From Alphaproteobacteria bacterium (GTDB lineage Bacteria; Pseudomonadota; Alphaproteobacteria; Caulobacterales; Maricaulaceae), in contig JANSXV010000002.1 of the NCBI GenBank assembly GCA_024742735.1, forward strand, positions 62,001-126,000: a stretch of DNA of 64,000 nt. Reading direction: 5' to 3'. The notes below the pieces were generated by a model. The model did no database searches. It saw only the letters and a program-made list of their open reading frames with translations, and was not told the origin of the DNA. Positions 1-9,821 of the stretch are shown piece after piece (the first letter of the stretch is position 1; each line of letters starts with the position of its first letter). The translations under genes were made by a program, and so were the position numbers.

Positions 1-1215
1 AGGGCGAGCCGGAGCGTCGATTGCGATGGGCGAGAAATCCGCGCCGCGCGCCTGACCGTCACGCTCCATAAGCGCCGTCATCTCCATCCCGACGCGCCGT
101 TCCAGATGGCGGGTCAGCGCCTGTTCGCCCTTCGCCCGCAGGCGCGCGGCGCGGTCCTTGATCGCCGCGCCGTCCACCTGGGGCATGCGCGCGGCCGGCG
201 TGCCGGGGCGCGGGGAATAGGGGAAAACATGCAGGAACGACAGATCGCACTCGTCCACCAGACGCAGCGAGTTCTCGAACATGGCCTCGGTCTCGGTGGG
301 AAAGCCCGCGATCAGGTCGGCGCCGAAGGCGATGTCCGGGCGCACCGCGCGCAGTCGCCGGGTGAGCTGTATCGCGTCATCGCGCAGATGGCGGCGCTTC
401 ATGCGCTTCAGGATCATGTCATCGCCGGCCTGAAGCGAGAGGTGCAGATAGGGGCAGAGCCGCTCCTCCTCTGCGATGGCGGCGAACAGATCGTCATCGA
501 TCTCGATGGCGTCGATGGACGACAGGCGCAGGCGCGGCAGGTCGGGAACCTGCTTCAGGATCGCGCGCACGAGCCGTCCGAGCGCCGGCTTGCCGGGCAG
601 GTCATCCCCCCAGCTGGTCAGGTCGACGCCCGTCAGGACGACCTCTGAGTGGCCTGTCTCCACCAGACGGCGCACCTGATCGACCACCTCGCCGGCCGGC
701 GCGGAGCGCGCATTGCCGCGTCCATAGGGAATGATGCAGAACGTGCAGCGGTGATCGCATCCGGTCTGCACCTGAACAAACGCCCGCGCCCGCCCCTCCA
801 GCCCGTCGACCAGGTGGGAGGCGACCTCGCGCACTTTCATGATGTCGCCGACCTCGACCCGGTCGCCGCCGGATACGGTTTGCGCCTTGAACGTCTCCGC
901 CTTGAGCTTTTCCGCGTTGCCGATGACGCGGGCGACTTCAGGCATGGCGGCGAACATGTCCGGATCGATCTGCGCGGCGCAGCCCGTAACGATCACCTGG
1001 GCGTCTGGGCGCTCACGCTTCAGCTTGCGGATGGTGCGGCGCGCATCGGCGACGGCGGCGTTGGTCACCGCGCAGGTGTTCACGATCACCGCATCCGACA
1101 GCCCGCCGGCGCGCGCGTGATCGCGCATGACTTCGCTCTCCCAGGCGTTCAGCCGGCAGCCGAAGGTCACGATCTCGACGTCTGTTTGCGTTTCAGGCTC
1201 AGCGCTCGCGTTCAT
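1..1215 (-). CDS. mtaB: tRNA (t6A37 C2) methylthiotransferase MtaB, 3' end cut by window edge
   Basis: This radical-SAM enzyme adds a methylthio group to N6-threonylcarbamoyladenosine 37 of ANN-decoding tRNAs. I read 405 codons without a stop, running off the left edge; the family is about 420-430 residues, so only the extreme C-terminus is missing. The N-terminal MTTase domain has its three cysteine motifs (TFGCRLNAWES near residue 20, NTCAVTN near 56, VTGCAAQ near 88). The radical-SAM cluster CDHRCTFC has cysteines 153, 157 and 160. TFGCRLNAWES, with R in the position where MiaB usually has Q, and the short N-terminus favour MtaB over MiaB or RimO. The start is the first ATG before the conserved MTTase region. 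Confidence 0.93.
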   Translation of the reverse strand, partial: MNASAEPETQTDVEIVTFGCRLNAWESEVMRDHARAGGLSDAVIVNTCAVTNAAVADARRTIRKLKRERPDAQVIVTGCAAQIDPDMFAAMPEVARVIGNAEKLKAETFKAQTVSGGDRVEVGDIMKVREVASHLVDGLEGRARAFVQVQTGCDHRCTFCIIPYGRGNARSAPAGEVVDQVRRLVETGHSEVVLTGVDLTSWGDDLPGKPALGRLVRAILKQVPDLPRLRLSSIDAIEIDDDLFAAIAEEERLCPYLHLSLQAGDDMILKRMKRRHLRDDAIQLTRRLRAVRPDIAFGADLIAGFPTETEAMFENSLRLVDECDLSFLHVFPYSPRPGTPAARMPQVDGAAIKDRAARLRAKGEQALTRHLERRVGMEMTALMERDGQARGADFSPIAIDAPARP

Positions 1216-1262
1216 GGCCGCGCAAAGTGGGGGCGGGGCGCGAAACGGTCAAGCTGGGCGGG

Positions 1263-1817
1263 TCAGCCGGGCGCCACGCCAGGCTCGACGCCCCAGTTGA
1301 CCAGGCATCGGTCCGTGCGTGCATCGGCTTGAGCGACCCGCACCAGCTCCCGCTGGACATCATCGAGGACCTCGCAGCCGTCATTGTCATAGCTGTGATA
1401 ATCCGGCCCGCCGCGCATGGCTGCCATTGAATGAGTCAAGGAGATCACGTTGCTTCGAGACCGCTGGGCCGCAGCCTCCAGCGCCTCGGGCACCGCCTCA
1501 CCGGTCACGCGCCAGATCCAGTAACCCTGCATGATCCAGGAACCGGGACCGTTGGGATGGCCTGAGGCCAGCTCGCCCCAACGCTCGCGGGCGAGGCGAC
1601 ACTGGGCGGCTGACGGATCGCCCGCTTCGTAAGCCGCCCGGTAGACCTCAAACGGGGTCTCATCCCAAGGCGCGCAGCGTCGGTCCGTTTCCCGGAGCGC
1701 GCGCGTCTCAGGCCGCAGCTCGTAGCTTATCCACGCTGCGAGCATCAGGAGCGCGAGGCCCGCTAACGCCCAGCGACTGATTTGTCCCACTCGCACATCT
1801 TCAACCCATAATGGCAT
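1263..1817 (-). CDS. membrane-anchored protein of unknown function
   Basis: I do not recognise this 184-residue protein. It has a short N-terminal tail, one strong hydrophobic segment (about residues 16-32, LAGLALLMLAAWISY), and a soluble remainder rich in Trp, Arg and Glu with several cysteines (ETDRRCAPW, AAQCRLARERW, DRCLVNWG). This suggests a periplasmic domain held by a signal anchor. It ends 47 bp from the mtaB start on the same strand, so it may be co-transcribed with mtaB. A GTG a few codons in (VGQISRW) is an alternative start. It diverges from the coiled-coil gene with a 7-bp overlap of the two starts, so one start is probably further downstream. Confidence 0.6.
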   Translation of the reverse strand: MPLWVEDVRVGQISRWALAGLALLMLAAWISYELRPETRALRETDRRCAPWDETPFEVYRAAYEAGDPSAAQCRLARERWGELASGHPNGPGSWIMQGYWIWRVTGEAVPEALEAAAQRSRSNVISLTHSMAAMRGGPDYHSYDNDGCEVLDDVQRELVRVAQADARTDRCLVNWGVEPGVAPG

Positions 1818-2311
1818 ATGACGCTATAATTAGAAGAGTTGAGGAAACGTACGATCCCGTCAACGATGATCCGAGCCAATGTGCGACCATCCGGCGGAAC
1901 ATCGAGGCGCTGAGCCGGCAACGGGCCAATCTCCGCGCAGAGATTCGGCGTGAAGAGGCCGCGCTCGAACGCCTCCGCCGTGACGCCGAGGCGGCGCGCA
2001 ACAATCTTGATCTCGCCAGGGCGCGGGCGAAGGCGGGACAGGACCGCAACCGGCGGCCCTCCGGCAGCCCCTCGAAATGGGAAGCGCTGCAGCAGGGCGC
2101 TGAACTGCTCGAGGCGATCGCAGAAAACTTCCTTCGAGACTGGACGCGGCAGGCAAGGCGCGCCGATGAGCGAGTCCGGGAGCAAGAGGTCGAACTCGCT
2201 CAGCTCGAACGCCGTTGGGAGGAGGCCGACCGGCTTCTGCTCCACAATGAGCGCCCGTTTGAACAGACCGGCTGCCGCGGCCAGTCGATCAATCACCGCG
2301 TCTGGGGGTGA
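1811..2311 (+). CDS. small coiled-coil protein of unknown function
   Basis: This 166-residue protein is dominated by charged heptad-like sequence. Residues 25-75 (QRANLRAEIRREEAALERL and the following stretch) and 105-150 (RRADERVREQEVELAQLERR) are predicted helices rich in Arg, Glu and Leu, separated by a Pro/Ser linker near residue 85. It has no signal peptide, membrane segment or catalytic motif. Most codons end in G or C as in neighbouring genes, which supports it over the overlapping antisense frame. The first 10 codons are noticeably AT-richer. No clear ribosome-binding site precedes the ATG, so the start is uncertain. Confidence 0.5.
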   Translation: MAYDAIIRRVEETYDPVNDDPSQCATIRRNIEALSRQRANLRAEIRREEAALERLRRDAEAARNNLDLARARAKAGQDRNRRPSGSPSKWEALQQGAELLEAIAENFLRDWTRQARRADERVREQEVELAQLERRWEEADRLLLHNERPFEQTGCRGQSINHRVWG

Positions 2312-2314
2312 GCC

Positions 2315-3487
2315 TCACAGCCCCATCTGTTTGACCGCCAGGTCGCGCATGATCTCCTCTGACCCGCCGCCGATGGCCATGACCTTCACCTCGCGATAGA
2401 TGCGCTCCACCGCGCAGCCGCGCAGATAGCCCGCCCCGCCCAGGATCTGCATGGCCTCCGAGGCGCAGAACTCCGCCGTCTTGGAGGCGAGCACCTTCAC
2501 CTTGGCCAGTTCCGCCGCCGGCATGGGCCCGCCGCCGTCGCGGGCCTCATTGATGCGCCAGGCGATCATCTGGATATAGGCGTCCAGGCTGTCGATCTTC
2601 GCGCTCATGTCCGCGATCTTGTGGCGGATGGCCTGGCGGGTGATGAGCGGCCGGCCGAAGGTTTCTCGCTGCTGCGCATACTCGATCGCGTCATCCAGAC
2701 AGCGCCGCGCCATGCCCAGGCACCCCGCCGACAGGCTCAGGCGTTCGTAGTTGAAGTTATCCATGATCGCCAGGAGGCAGGCGCCTTCCTGACCCAGCTG
2801 GTTTTCCGCCGGAACCTCGCAGCCGTCAAAGTGCAGCGTGGCTGTGTCGGAACACCACCAGCCCATCTTCCTTTCGATCGAGGTGCGCGAGAATCCCGGC
2901 GCATCGGACGGCACGAGAAACAGGCTGACCCCGCCGAAGCCGTCCCCGCCGGTGCGTGCGCCCACCACGTACCAGCTCGCCTTCATGCCCCCGGTGATGA
3001 AGGTCTTCTCCCCATCGATGATCCACTTATCGCCCGCTTTGCGCGCTTTCGTTTTCAGGTTCGCCAGATCGGACCCGCCCGAAGGCTCAGTCATGGCCAG
3101 CGCCCCGCCGGCGCGGCCTGAGACGATCTCGGTCAGGGCGGTTCTCTTCTGATCTTCGCTCGCCAGCTGGACGATGGGTCCGGTCATGATCCCGCGGGAA
3201 AACAGCGAGGCATTCACCCCGCCGACGCCCGCATAGCCCATCAGCACGCCCGAATCGTAGCGCATCAGCGCATCGTCGAAGCCCAGCCCGCCGTATTCTT
3301 CAGGGATGCCGAATCCGAACAGGCCCAGCGCCCCGGCCTTCTCATGCAGGTCCCAGGGAAAATCCCCCGCCTCGTCCCAGGCGTCGGCGTGAGGCGCGAT
3401 CTCCTTGCCGATGAAGGCGGCGACCATGTCGCGGAAGGCGGCGCGTTCCGGGGTGTCGAACGGGCGGGCGGGAGGCTGGGTGCGCAT
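2315..3487 (-). CDS. acyl-CoA dehydrogenase
   Basis: This FAD-dependent enzyme catalyses alpha,beta-dehydrogenation of an acyl-CoA, in fatty-acid or branched-chain amino-acid breakdown; the substrate cannot be told from sequence. At 390 residues it has the family length and order: N-terminal helical domain, the beta domain with AMTEPSGGSDLANLKTKA and the FITGG stretch, then the C-terminal helical domain with RETFGRPL, the QILGGAGYL motif and a terminal REVKVMAIGGGSEEIMRD. The start at MRTQPPARP has GGAG six bases upstream. The frame stays open upstream to 3604, but that extension runs through a repeat and encodes NPSPRPSPLWKGRGG, so I exclude it. The gene stands alone on its strand. Confidence 0.92.
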   Translation of the reverse strand: MRTQPPARPFDTPERAAFRDMVAAFIGKEIAPHADAWDEAGDFPWDLHEKAGALGLFGFGIPEEYGGLGFDDALMRYDSGVLMGYAGVGGVNASLFSRGIMTGPIVQLASEDQKRTALTEIVSGRAGGALAMTEPSGGSDLANLKTKARKAGDKWIIDGEKTFITGGMKASWYVVGARTGGDGFGGVSLFLVPSDAPGFSRTSIERKMGWWCSDTATLHFDGCEVPAENQLGQEGACLLAIMDNFNYERLSLSAGCLGMARRCLDDAIEYAQQRETFGRPLITRQAIRHKIADMSAKIDSLDAYIQMIAWRINEARDGGGPMPAAELAKVKVLASKTAEFCASEAMQILGGAGYLRGCAVERIYREVKVMAIGGGSEEIMRDLAVKQMGL

Positions 3488-3512
3488 GGGGGACTCCGAT
3501 TCGCTCAGCGCC

Positions 3513-3560
3513 ACCCTACCCCCTCTCCCCTTCCAAAGGGGAGAGGGCCGGGGTGAGGGG
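3513..3560. repeat. short interspersed hairpin repeat, copy 1
   Basis: This intergenic element holds a near-perfect stem (CCCTCTCCCCTTCC / AAAGGGGAGAGGG) followed by CCGGGGTGAGGGG. It lies just upstream of the acyl-CoA dehydrogenase start. An inverted copy follows about 50 bp away. Read in one frame, this sequence gives the NPSPRPSPLWKGRGG-like peptide that often contaminates bacterial gene predictions. Confidence 0.75.
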
Positions 3561-3608
3561 TTGTGCGCAGACCTGTCGGACTGAGGCACGAACGGAACCG
3601 TCATCGAT

Positions 3609-3654
3609 CCCCCTCACCCTGACCCTCTCCCCCTTGTCCAAGGGGGAGAGGGGG
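3609..3654. repeat. short interspersed hairpin repeat, inverted copy 2
   Basis: CCCCTCACCCTGACCCTCTC followed by a CCCCTTGTCCAAGGGG hairpin and GAGAGGGGG matches the reverse complement of the element at 3513-3560 with a few changes. The two copies face each other between divergent genes (acyl-CoA dehydrogenase and the LysE-type exporter) and could form a large cruciform or a bidirectional attenuator. Confidence 0.75.
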
Positions 3655-3698
3655 ATCGCCCCTTCCCACCTCCTTCGCACCGCGCTACGTCGCAGGCC

Positions 3699-4340
3699 AT
3701 GACGCTCCCGTCCCTCGCCGCCTTCGCCGGCGCCATTTTTGTGCTGTTCTTCACCCCCGGGCCCGGCAACGTGGCCATGGTGGCGCGTACGCTGGACGCC
3801 GGGCCGGTCCATGGCTTCGTCTATGGCGGCGGCATCATCACCGGGGACATTTTCTGGCTGACCGTGGCGATCACGGGCCTGAGCGCCGCAGCCGAGGCCG
3901 CCAGCGCGTATGCGGGCTGGTTCTGGGTGGTGAAGATCATCGGCGCCGGCATTCTGCTCTGGTTCGCGTGGGGCGCGTTCCAGAGTTATCGACAGCCGAC
4001 AACCGGCGCCGGCGTCACCGCTGAACGTGCGCGCCTGTCGAAAACTGGTTTGGCGGCCACCTATGCGGCGGGCGTCGCCATGCCCCTGACCAACCCCAAA
4101 CCCATCGTATTCTACCTGTCGCTCCTGCCGGCCTTCTTCGACCTGTCGGCGGTGACGCCTGCGACCTACGCCGTCATGGTGGGCATCATGCTGGCCATGT
4201 ATTTCGTGACGGCGGCGGTCCATGTGGGCCTGGCCCACCGCGCCCGCCACTGGCTGGCGGCGAAGGGCGTGAAGCGCTGGGCGGACCTTCTGACCGCCGT
4301 CATTCTGGCCGGTGTGGCGGCGCTGCTGCTGGTGCGGTGA
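3699..4340 (+). CDS. LysE/RhtB-family amino-acid or metabolite exporter
   Basis: This 213-residue inner-membrane protein has the family length and about six hydrophobic segments. The N-terminal signature FFTPGPGNVAMVARTLDAG is the LysE/RhtB consensus around residues 17-35. A second conserved segment, GVAMPLTNPKPIVFYLSLLP, follows the central cytoplasmic loop. Members export amino acids, homoserine lactones or other small metabolites; the substrate here is unknown. It stands alone between the paired repeats and gyrB, on the same strand as gyrB with a 63-bp gap. No good Shine-Dalgarno sequence is visible. Confidence 0.88.
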   Translation: MTLPSLAAFAGAIFVLFFTPGPGNVAMVARTLDAGPVHGFVYGGGIITGDIFWLTVAITGLSAAAEAASAYAGWFWVVKIIGAGILLWFAWGAFQSYRQPTTGAGVTAERARLSKTGLAATYAAGVAMPLTNPKPIVFYLSLLPAFFDLSAVTPATYAVMVGIMLAMYFVTAAVHVGLAHRARHWLAAKGVKRWADLLTAVILAGVAALLLVR

Positions 4341-4394
4341 GCCGTCCACATCTCCCTGCCCTGAAACATGGCGACAAACTTCCGAACGCGGTAA

Positions 4395-6806
<2,412 letters not shown>

Positions 6807-6997
6807 GGGGCAGAGCGCGGCGCTGCCGAGGATCAGATCCTCCGCGAGGCGTGCCGCGCCAGTGCGTCCGTGACCTGCGCTCACGATCCCAAAGCCCTGA
6901 AGGACATTCCCGCGCACCACCGTCATGGCGACGAGCCGGTGTGACGGCGCGGCGCGGAGCTTGCGTCCTGCGCCGCCATTCGCTACCCGCTTGTGTT

Positions 6998-7732
6998 ATG
7001 GTTCAGCCCCTTCAGCTCAATGGCGCGCTTGATGCTGCGCCTGCGGCCGCCCGCTACGCCGAGGCCGGCTATGCTGTGGTGGACGGCGTGCTCACAAAGC
7101 CCAGCGCCCGGCGTTTGCGGGATGCGGCTGAAGGTTTCGGAGACTGGACGCTCGTCACGGTGCTTGACGGCCAGCACCGCGAGTTCGTCGGCGCGGACAT
7201 GGAGCGGCTGGATCCGTCACGCCGGGTGCCGTTTGATGCGATGGTCGCGCGCGAGGCGCAGGCGGGGTTCTGCTATCTCTATGAGCGGCTGAACCTGTAT
7301 GAGATCAGCCGCCGAGGCATGGTCACCGATCCTGCTCTGAAGGCAGCCGCCGAGCTGATCGCGTCCGAGACGTTCCTTGATCTGGGCCGGGCCTTGACCG
7401 GGGATGCAGGCATCACTTTCGCGGACTGTCAGCTGACCCGGTACAGGCCGGGCCATTTTCTGACCGCCCATGACGATTCAGCCGAGGCCGTGGATCGCAG
7501 CGCCGCCTTCGTGCTGAACCTGACCGAAGACTGGTGCGCCGATTTCGGAGGGGTGCTTCAGCTTCTCGACGAAACCGGCGATGTGCGCGCCGGCTTGACG
7601 CCCCGGTTCAATCGGCTGGCCCTGTTCCGCGTTCCCCAGAGCCATGCGGTCAGCGTCGTCGCGCCTTATGCGCCCCGTCCAAGGTTCGCCATCACCGGCT
7701 GGTTCCGCCGTGATGCTCCGCCGGAGCTGTGA
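6998..7732 (+). CDS. 2OG-Fe(II) oxygenase of the prolyl-hydroxylase-like family
   Basis: This 244-residue protein has the double-stranded beta-helix signature of 2-oxoglutarate/Fe(II) oxygenases. HFLTAHDDS, near residue 155, supplies the HxD iron ligands. SHAVSVVAPYAPRPRFAITGWF, near the end, supplies the distal His and the 2OG-binding Arg. The CADFGGVLQLLDE stretch between them resembles prolyl-4-hydroxylase and Ofd1/Tpa1-like proteins, so the substrate may be a protein side chain; this is inference. The start is MVQPLQLNGA. The frame stays open upstream, but that part reads like non-coding Arg/Ala sequence. rsmB, a ribosome-modifying gene, follows 43 bp downstream. Confidence 0.85.
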   Translation: MVQPLQLNGALDAAPAAARYAEAGYAVVDGVLTKPSARRLRDAAEGFGDWTLVTVLDGQHREFVGADMERLDPSRRVPFDAMVAREAQAGFCYLYERLNLYEISRRGMVTDPALKAAAELIASETFLDLGRALTGDAGITFADCQLTRYRPGHFLTAHDDSAEAVDRSAAFVLNLTEDWCADFGGVLQLLDETGDVRAGLTPRFNRLALFRVPQSHAVSVVAPYAPRPRFAITGWFRRDAPPEL

Positions 7733-7775
7733 TCGCTCACGACATTCCAGCGCCGGCCCGCTATAAGCCGCGGCC

Positions 7776-9098
7776 ATGACCGACGCTCCCAACCCCAGAA
7801 TTCTCAAGAACCTGCCCCCACGCCACGCCGCGCTCAGCGCCGTCATGGCGGTGCACAAGTCCGGCACGGCGCTGGATGGCGGTCTGGCGTCTCATCCCGA
7901 CTGGAAGCGCATGGAGGCCCGGGACCGTGGCTTTGCGCGGGCGATCGCGACGGCGGCGATCCGGCGCGACGGGGCATTGCGCGCGGCGCTGGATACGCTG
8001 ATCGACCGGCCCCTGCCGGACAAGGCCCTGAAGGCGCGCATGGTGCTCTTGTGCGGCGCGGCCGAGCGGCTGGCGCTGGACGGGGCGGCCCATGCGGCTG
8101 TGGACGGCTGGGTCAGCCTGATGGCCAATGACGCCTCGACCCGCAATTACAAGAATCTGGCCAACGCCGTGCTGCGCCGGGTGGCCTCGGGTGAGGCGCG
8201 CGAGGCCTTTGAGGCCTGTGACCCGCTCGATGACCTGCCCGCCTGGCTGCACCGGCGCTGGGTTGACGGCTATGGCGAGGAGACCGCCCGGGCCATGGCC
8301 GTCGCCCGGTCAGGCCCGCCGCCTCTGGATCTGACCTGCAAGCCGGGCGTCGACGCTGCGGCGCTCGCTGAAGCGCTGGGCGCCGAGGTCTTGCCGAACG
8401 GCACGGTGCGCCGGGCGGAGATCGGCACCGTGGAGGGGTTGCCAGGCTTCGAGGCCGGCGACTGGTGGGTCCAGGACGCGGCTGCGGCCCTTCCGGTCCA
8501 GCTTCTGAAGCCTCAGGCCGGCGAAACCATCGCCGATCTGTGCGCGGCGCCCGGCGGCAAGACGATGCAGATCGCCGCGTCGGGCGCTGTGACGCTGGCT
8601 GTGGAGGCCAGCGGCAAGCGGCTGAAGCGGGTGGAGGCGAACCTGCACCGCACGGGGCTCAAGGCTGAGCTGATCAACGCCGACGCGATTCGCTGGCGTC
8701 CCGAAGCGCCGCTGGACGGCGTGCTGCTGGATGCGCCCTGCACGGCGACCGGCACGCTGCGCCGGCGTCCGGACACCGCCTTCGCCAAGCAGGACGGCGA
8801 TGTGGCCAACCTGGCCGCGATCCAGGACCAGCTGCTGGACGCCGCCGCCGACATGGTGAAATCGGGCGGGCGGATCGTGTATTGCACCTGCTCGCTGGAG
8901 CGCGAGGAGGGCGAAGACCGGATCGCGGCCCTGCTGGCCCGGCGCACCGATCTGAGGCTGGACCCGGTCCGGACTGAAGACCTTCCGGACCTGACCGAGG
9001 CGATCACGCCCGACGGCGCGGTGCGCACGCGGCCGGACCTGTGGGCGGATCGCGGCGGGCTCGACGGCTTCTACATGGCCCGGCTGGTGAAGGCTTAG
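7776..9098 (+). CDS. rsmB: 16S rRNA (cytosine-C5) methyltransferase RsmB/Sun family
   Basis: This SAM-dependent enzyme methylates cytosine in 16S rRNA (C967 in E. coli). Residues 20-140 form the NusB-like RNA-binding domain; residues 220-440 form the Rossmann methyltransferase. The SAM motif is ADLCAAPGGKTMQIAASG. The two catalytic-cysteine motifs are LLDAPCTATGTLRRRPD and VYCTCSLEREEGEDR, as in RCMT enzymes. At 440 residues it has the usual length. It begins a same-strand run with rpe, the heparinase-like gene and purH. Confidence 0.94.
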   Translation: MTDAPNPRILKNLPPRHAALSAVMAVHKSGTALDGGLASHPDWKRMEARDRGFARAIATAAIRRDGALRAALDTLIDRPLPDKALKARMVLLCGAAERLALDGAAHAAVDGWVSLMANDASTRNYKNLANAVLRRVASGEAREAFEACDPLDDLPAWLHRRWVDGYGEETARAMAVARSGPPPLDLTCKPGVDAAALAEALGAEVLPNGTVRRAEIGTVEGLPGFEAGDWWVQDAAAALPVQLLKPQAGETIADLCAAPGGKTMQIAASGAVTLAVEASGKRLKRVEANLHRTGLKAELINADAIRWRPEAPLDGVLLDAPCTATGTLRRRPDTAFAKQDGDVANLAAIQDQLLDAAADMVKSGGRIVYCTCSLEREEGEDRIAALLARRTDLRLDPVRTEDLPDLTEAITPDGAVRTRPDLWADRGGLDGFYMARLVKA

Positions 9099-9158
9099 GC
9101 AAGCTGTTCACGGCCCGCCTGCTTGCCGCACGAGGGGCCCGCTGGTATCGCTGGGCCC

Positions 9159-9818
9159 ATGAGCAGATCGATCATCTCCCCCTCCATCCTGTCGGCTGAT
9201 TTCGCGCGTCTGGGCGAGGAGGTGAAGGCGGTCGACGAGGCGGGCGCGGACTGGATCCATGTGGACGTCATGGACGGCCATTTCGTGCCGAACCTGACCA
9301 TCGGCCCGGCGGTCATCAAGGCGCTGCGCCCCTGGTCGGACAAGCCGTTCGACGTGCATCTGATGATCAGCCCGGTCGATGTCTACGTGCCGCAATTCGT
9401 CGAGGCCGGCGCCGACATGATCACCGCCCACCCCGAAGCCGGTCCGCACTTTCACCGCACGGTCCAGACCATCAAGGGCCATGGCGTGAAGGCCGGGGCG
9501 GCGCTGAACCCGTCCACGCCCCTGTCCGTGATCGACTATGTGCTGGACGAGCTCGACCTGGTTCTGATCATGAGCGTCAATCCCGGCTTCGGCGGTCAGA
9601 GTTTCATTAACGCCCAGCTGCGCAAGATCGAGGCGTTGCGTCAGATGATCGACGCCAGGGGTCTTGAGACGATGATCGAAGTCGATGGCGGGGTGAATCC
9701 CGAGACTGCGAGCGCTTGCCGGTCGGCCGGCGCCCATGCCCTGGTCGCCGGATCGGCGGTGTTCAAGGGCGGTCCGGACGCCTACGCGTCCAATATCGCC
9801 GCGCTTCGCGGGAGCTGA
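9159..9818 (+). CDS. rpe: ribulose-phosphate 3-epimerase
   Basis: This TIM-barrel enzyme interconverts D-ribulose 5-phosphate and D-xylulose 5-phosphate in the pentose-phosphate and Calvin pathways. At 219 residues it is standard length. Family landmarks are [15 protein letters not shown] at the start, [20 protein letters not shown] with the metal-binding His and Asp, [20 protein letters not shown], and [10 protein letters not shown] plus GSAVFKG for the phosphate site. I chose MSRSIISPS; an upstream TTG in frame adds 12 atypical residues. Confidence 0.97.
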   Translation: MSRSIISPSILSADFARLGEEVKAVDEAGADWIHVDVMDGHFVPNLTIGPAVIKALRPWSDKPFDVHLMISPVDVYVPQFVEAGADMITAHPEAGPHFHRTVQTIKGHGVKAGAALNPSTPLSVIDYVLDELDLVLIMSVNPGFGGQSFINAQLRKIEALRQMIDARGLETMIEVDGGVNPETASACRSAGAHALVAGSAVFKGGPDAYASNIAALRGS

Positions 9819-9821
9819 GCC

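Noticed and set aside
1763-2296. 177-codon minus-strand frame overlapping two small genes
   Set aside because: It overlaps both neighbours, and the opposite strand has native codon use and a coherent coiled-coil pattern, so this is read as antisense shadow.
6807-6997. N-terminal extension of the 2OG oxygenase
   Set aside because: The open frame from 6851 encodes Arg/Ser/Ala-rich sequence unlike the family; the ATG at 6998 gives the expected length.
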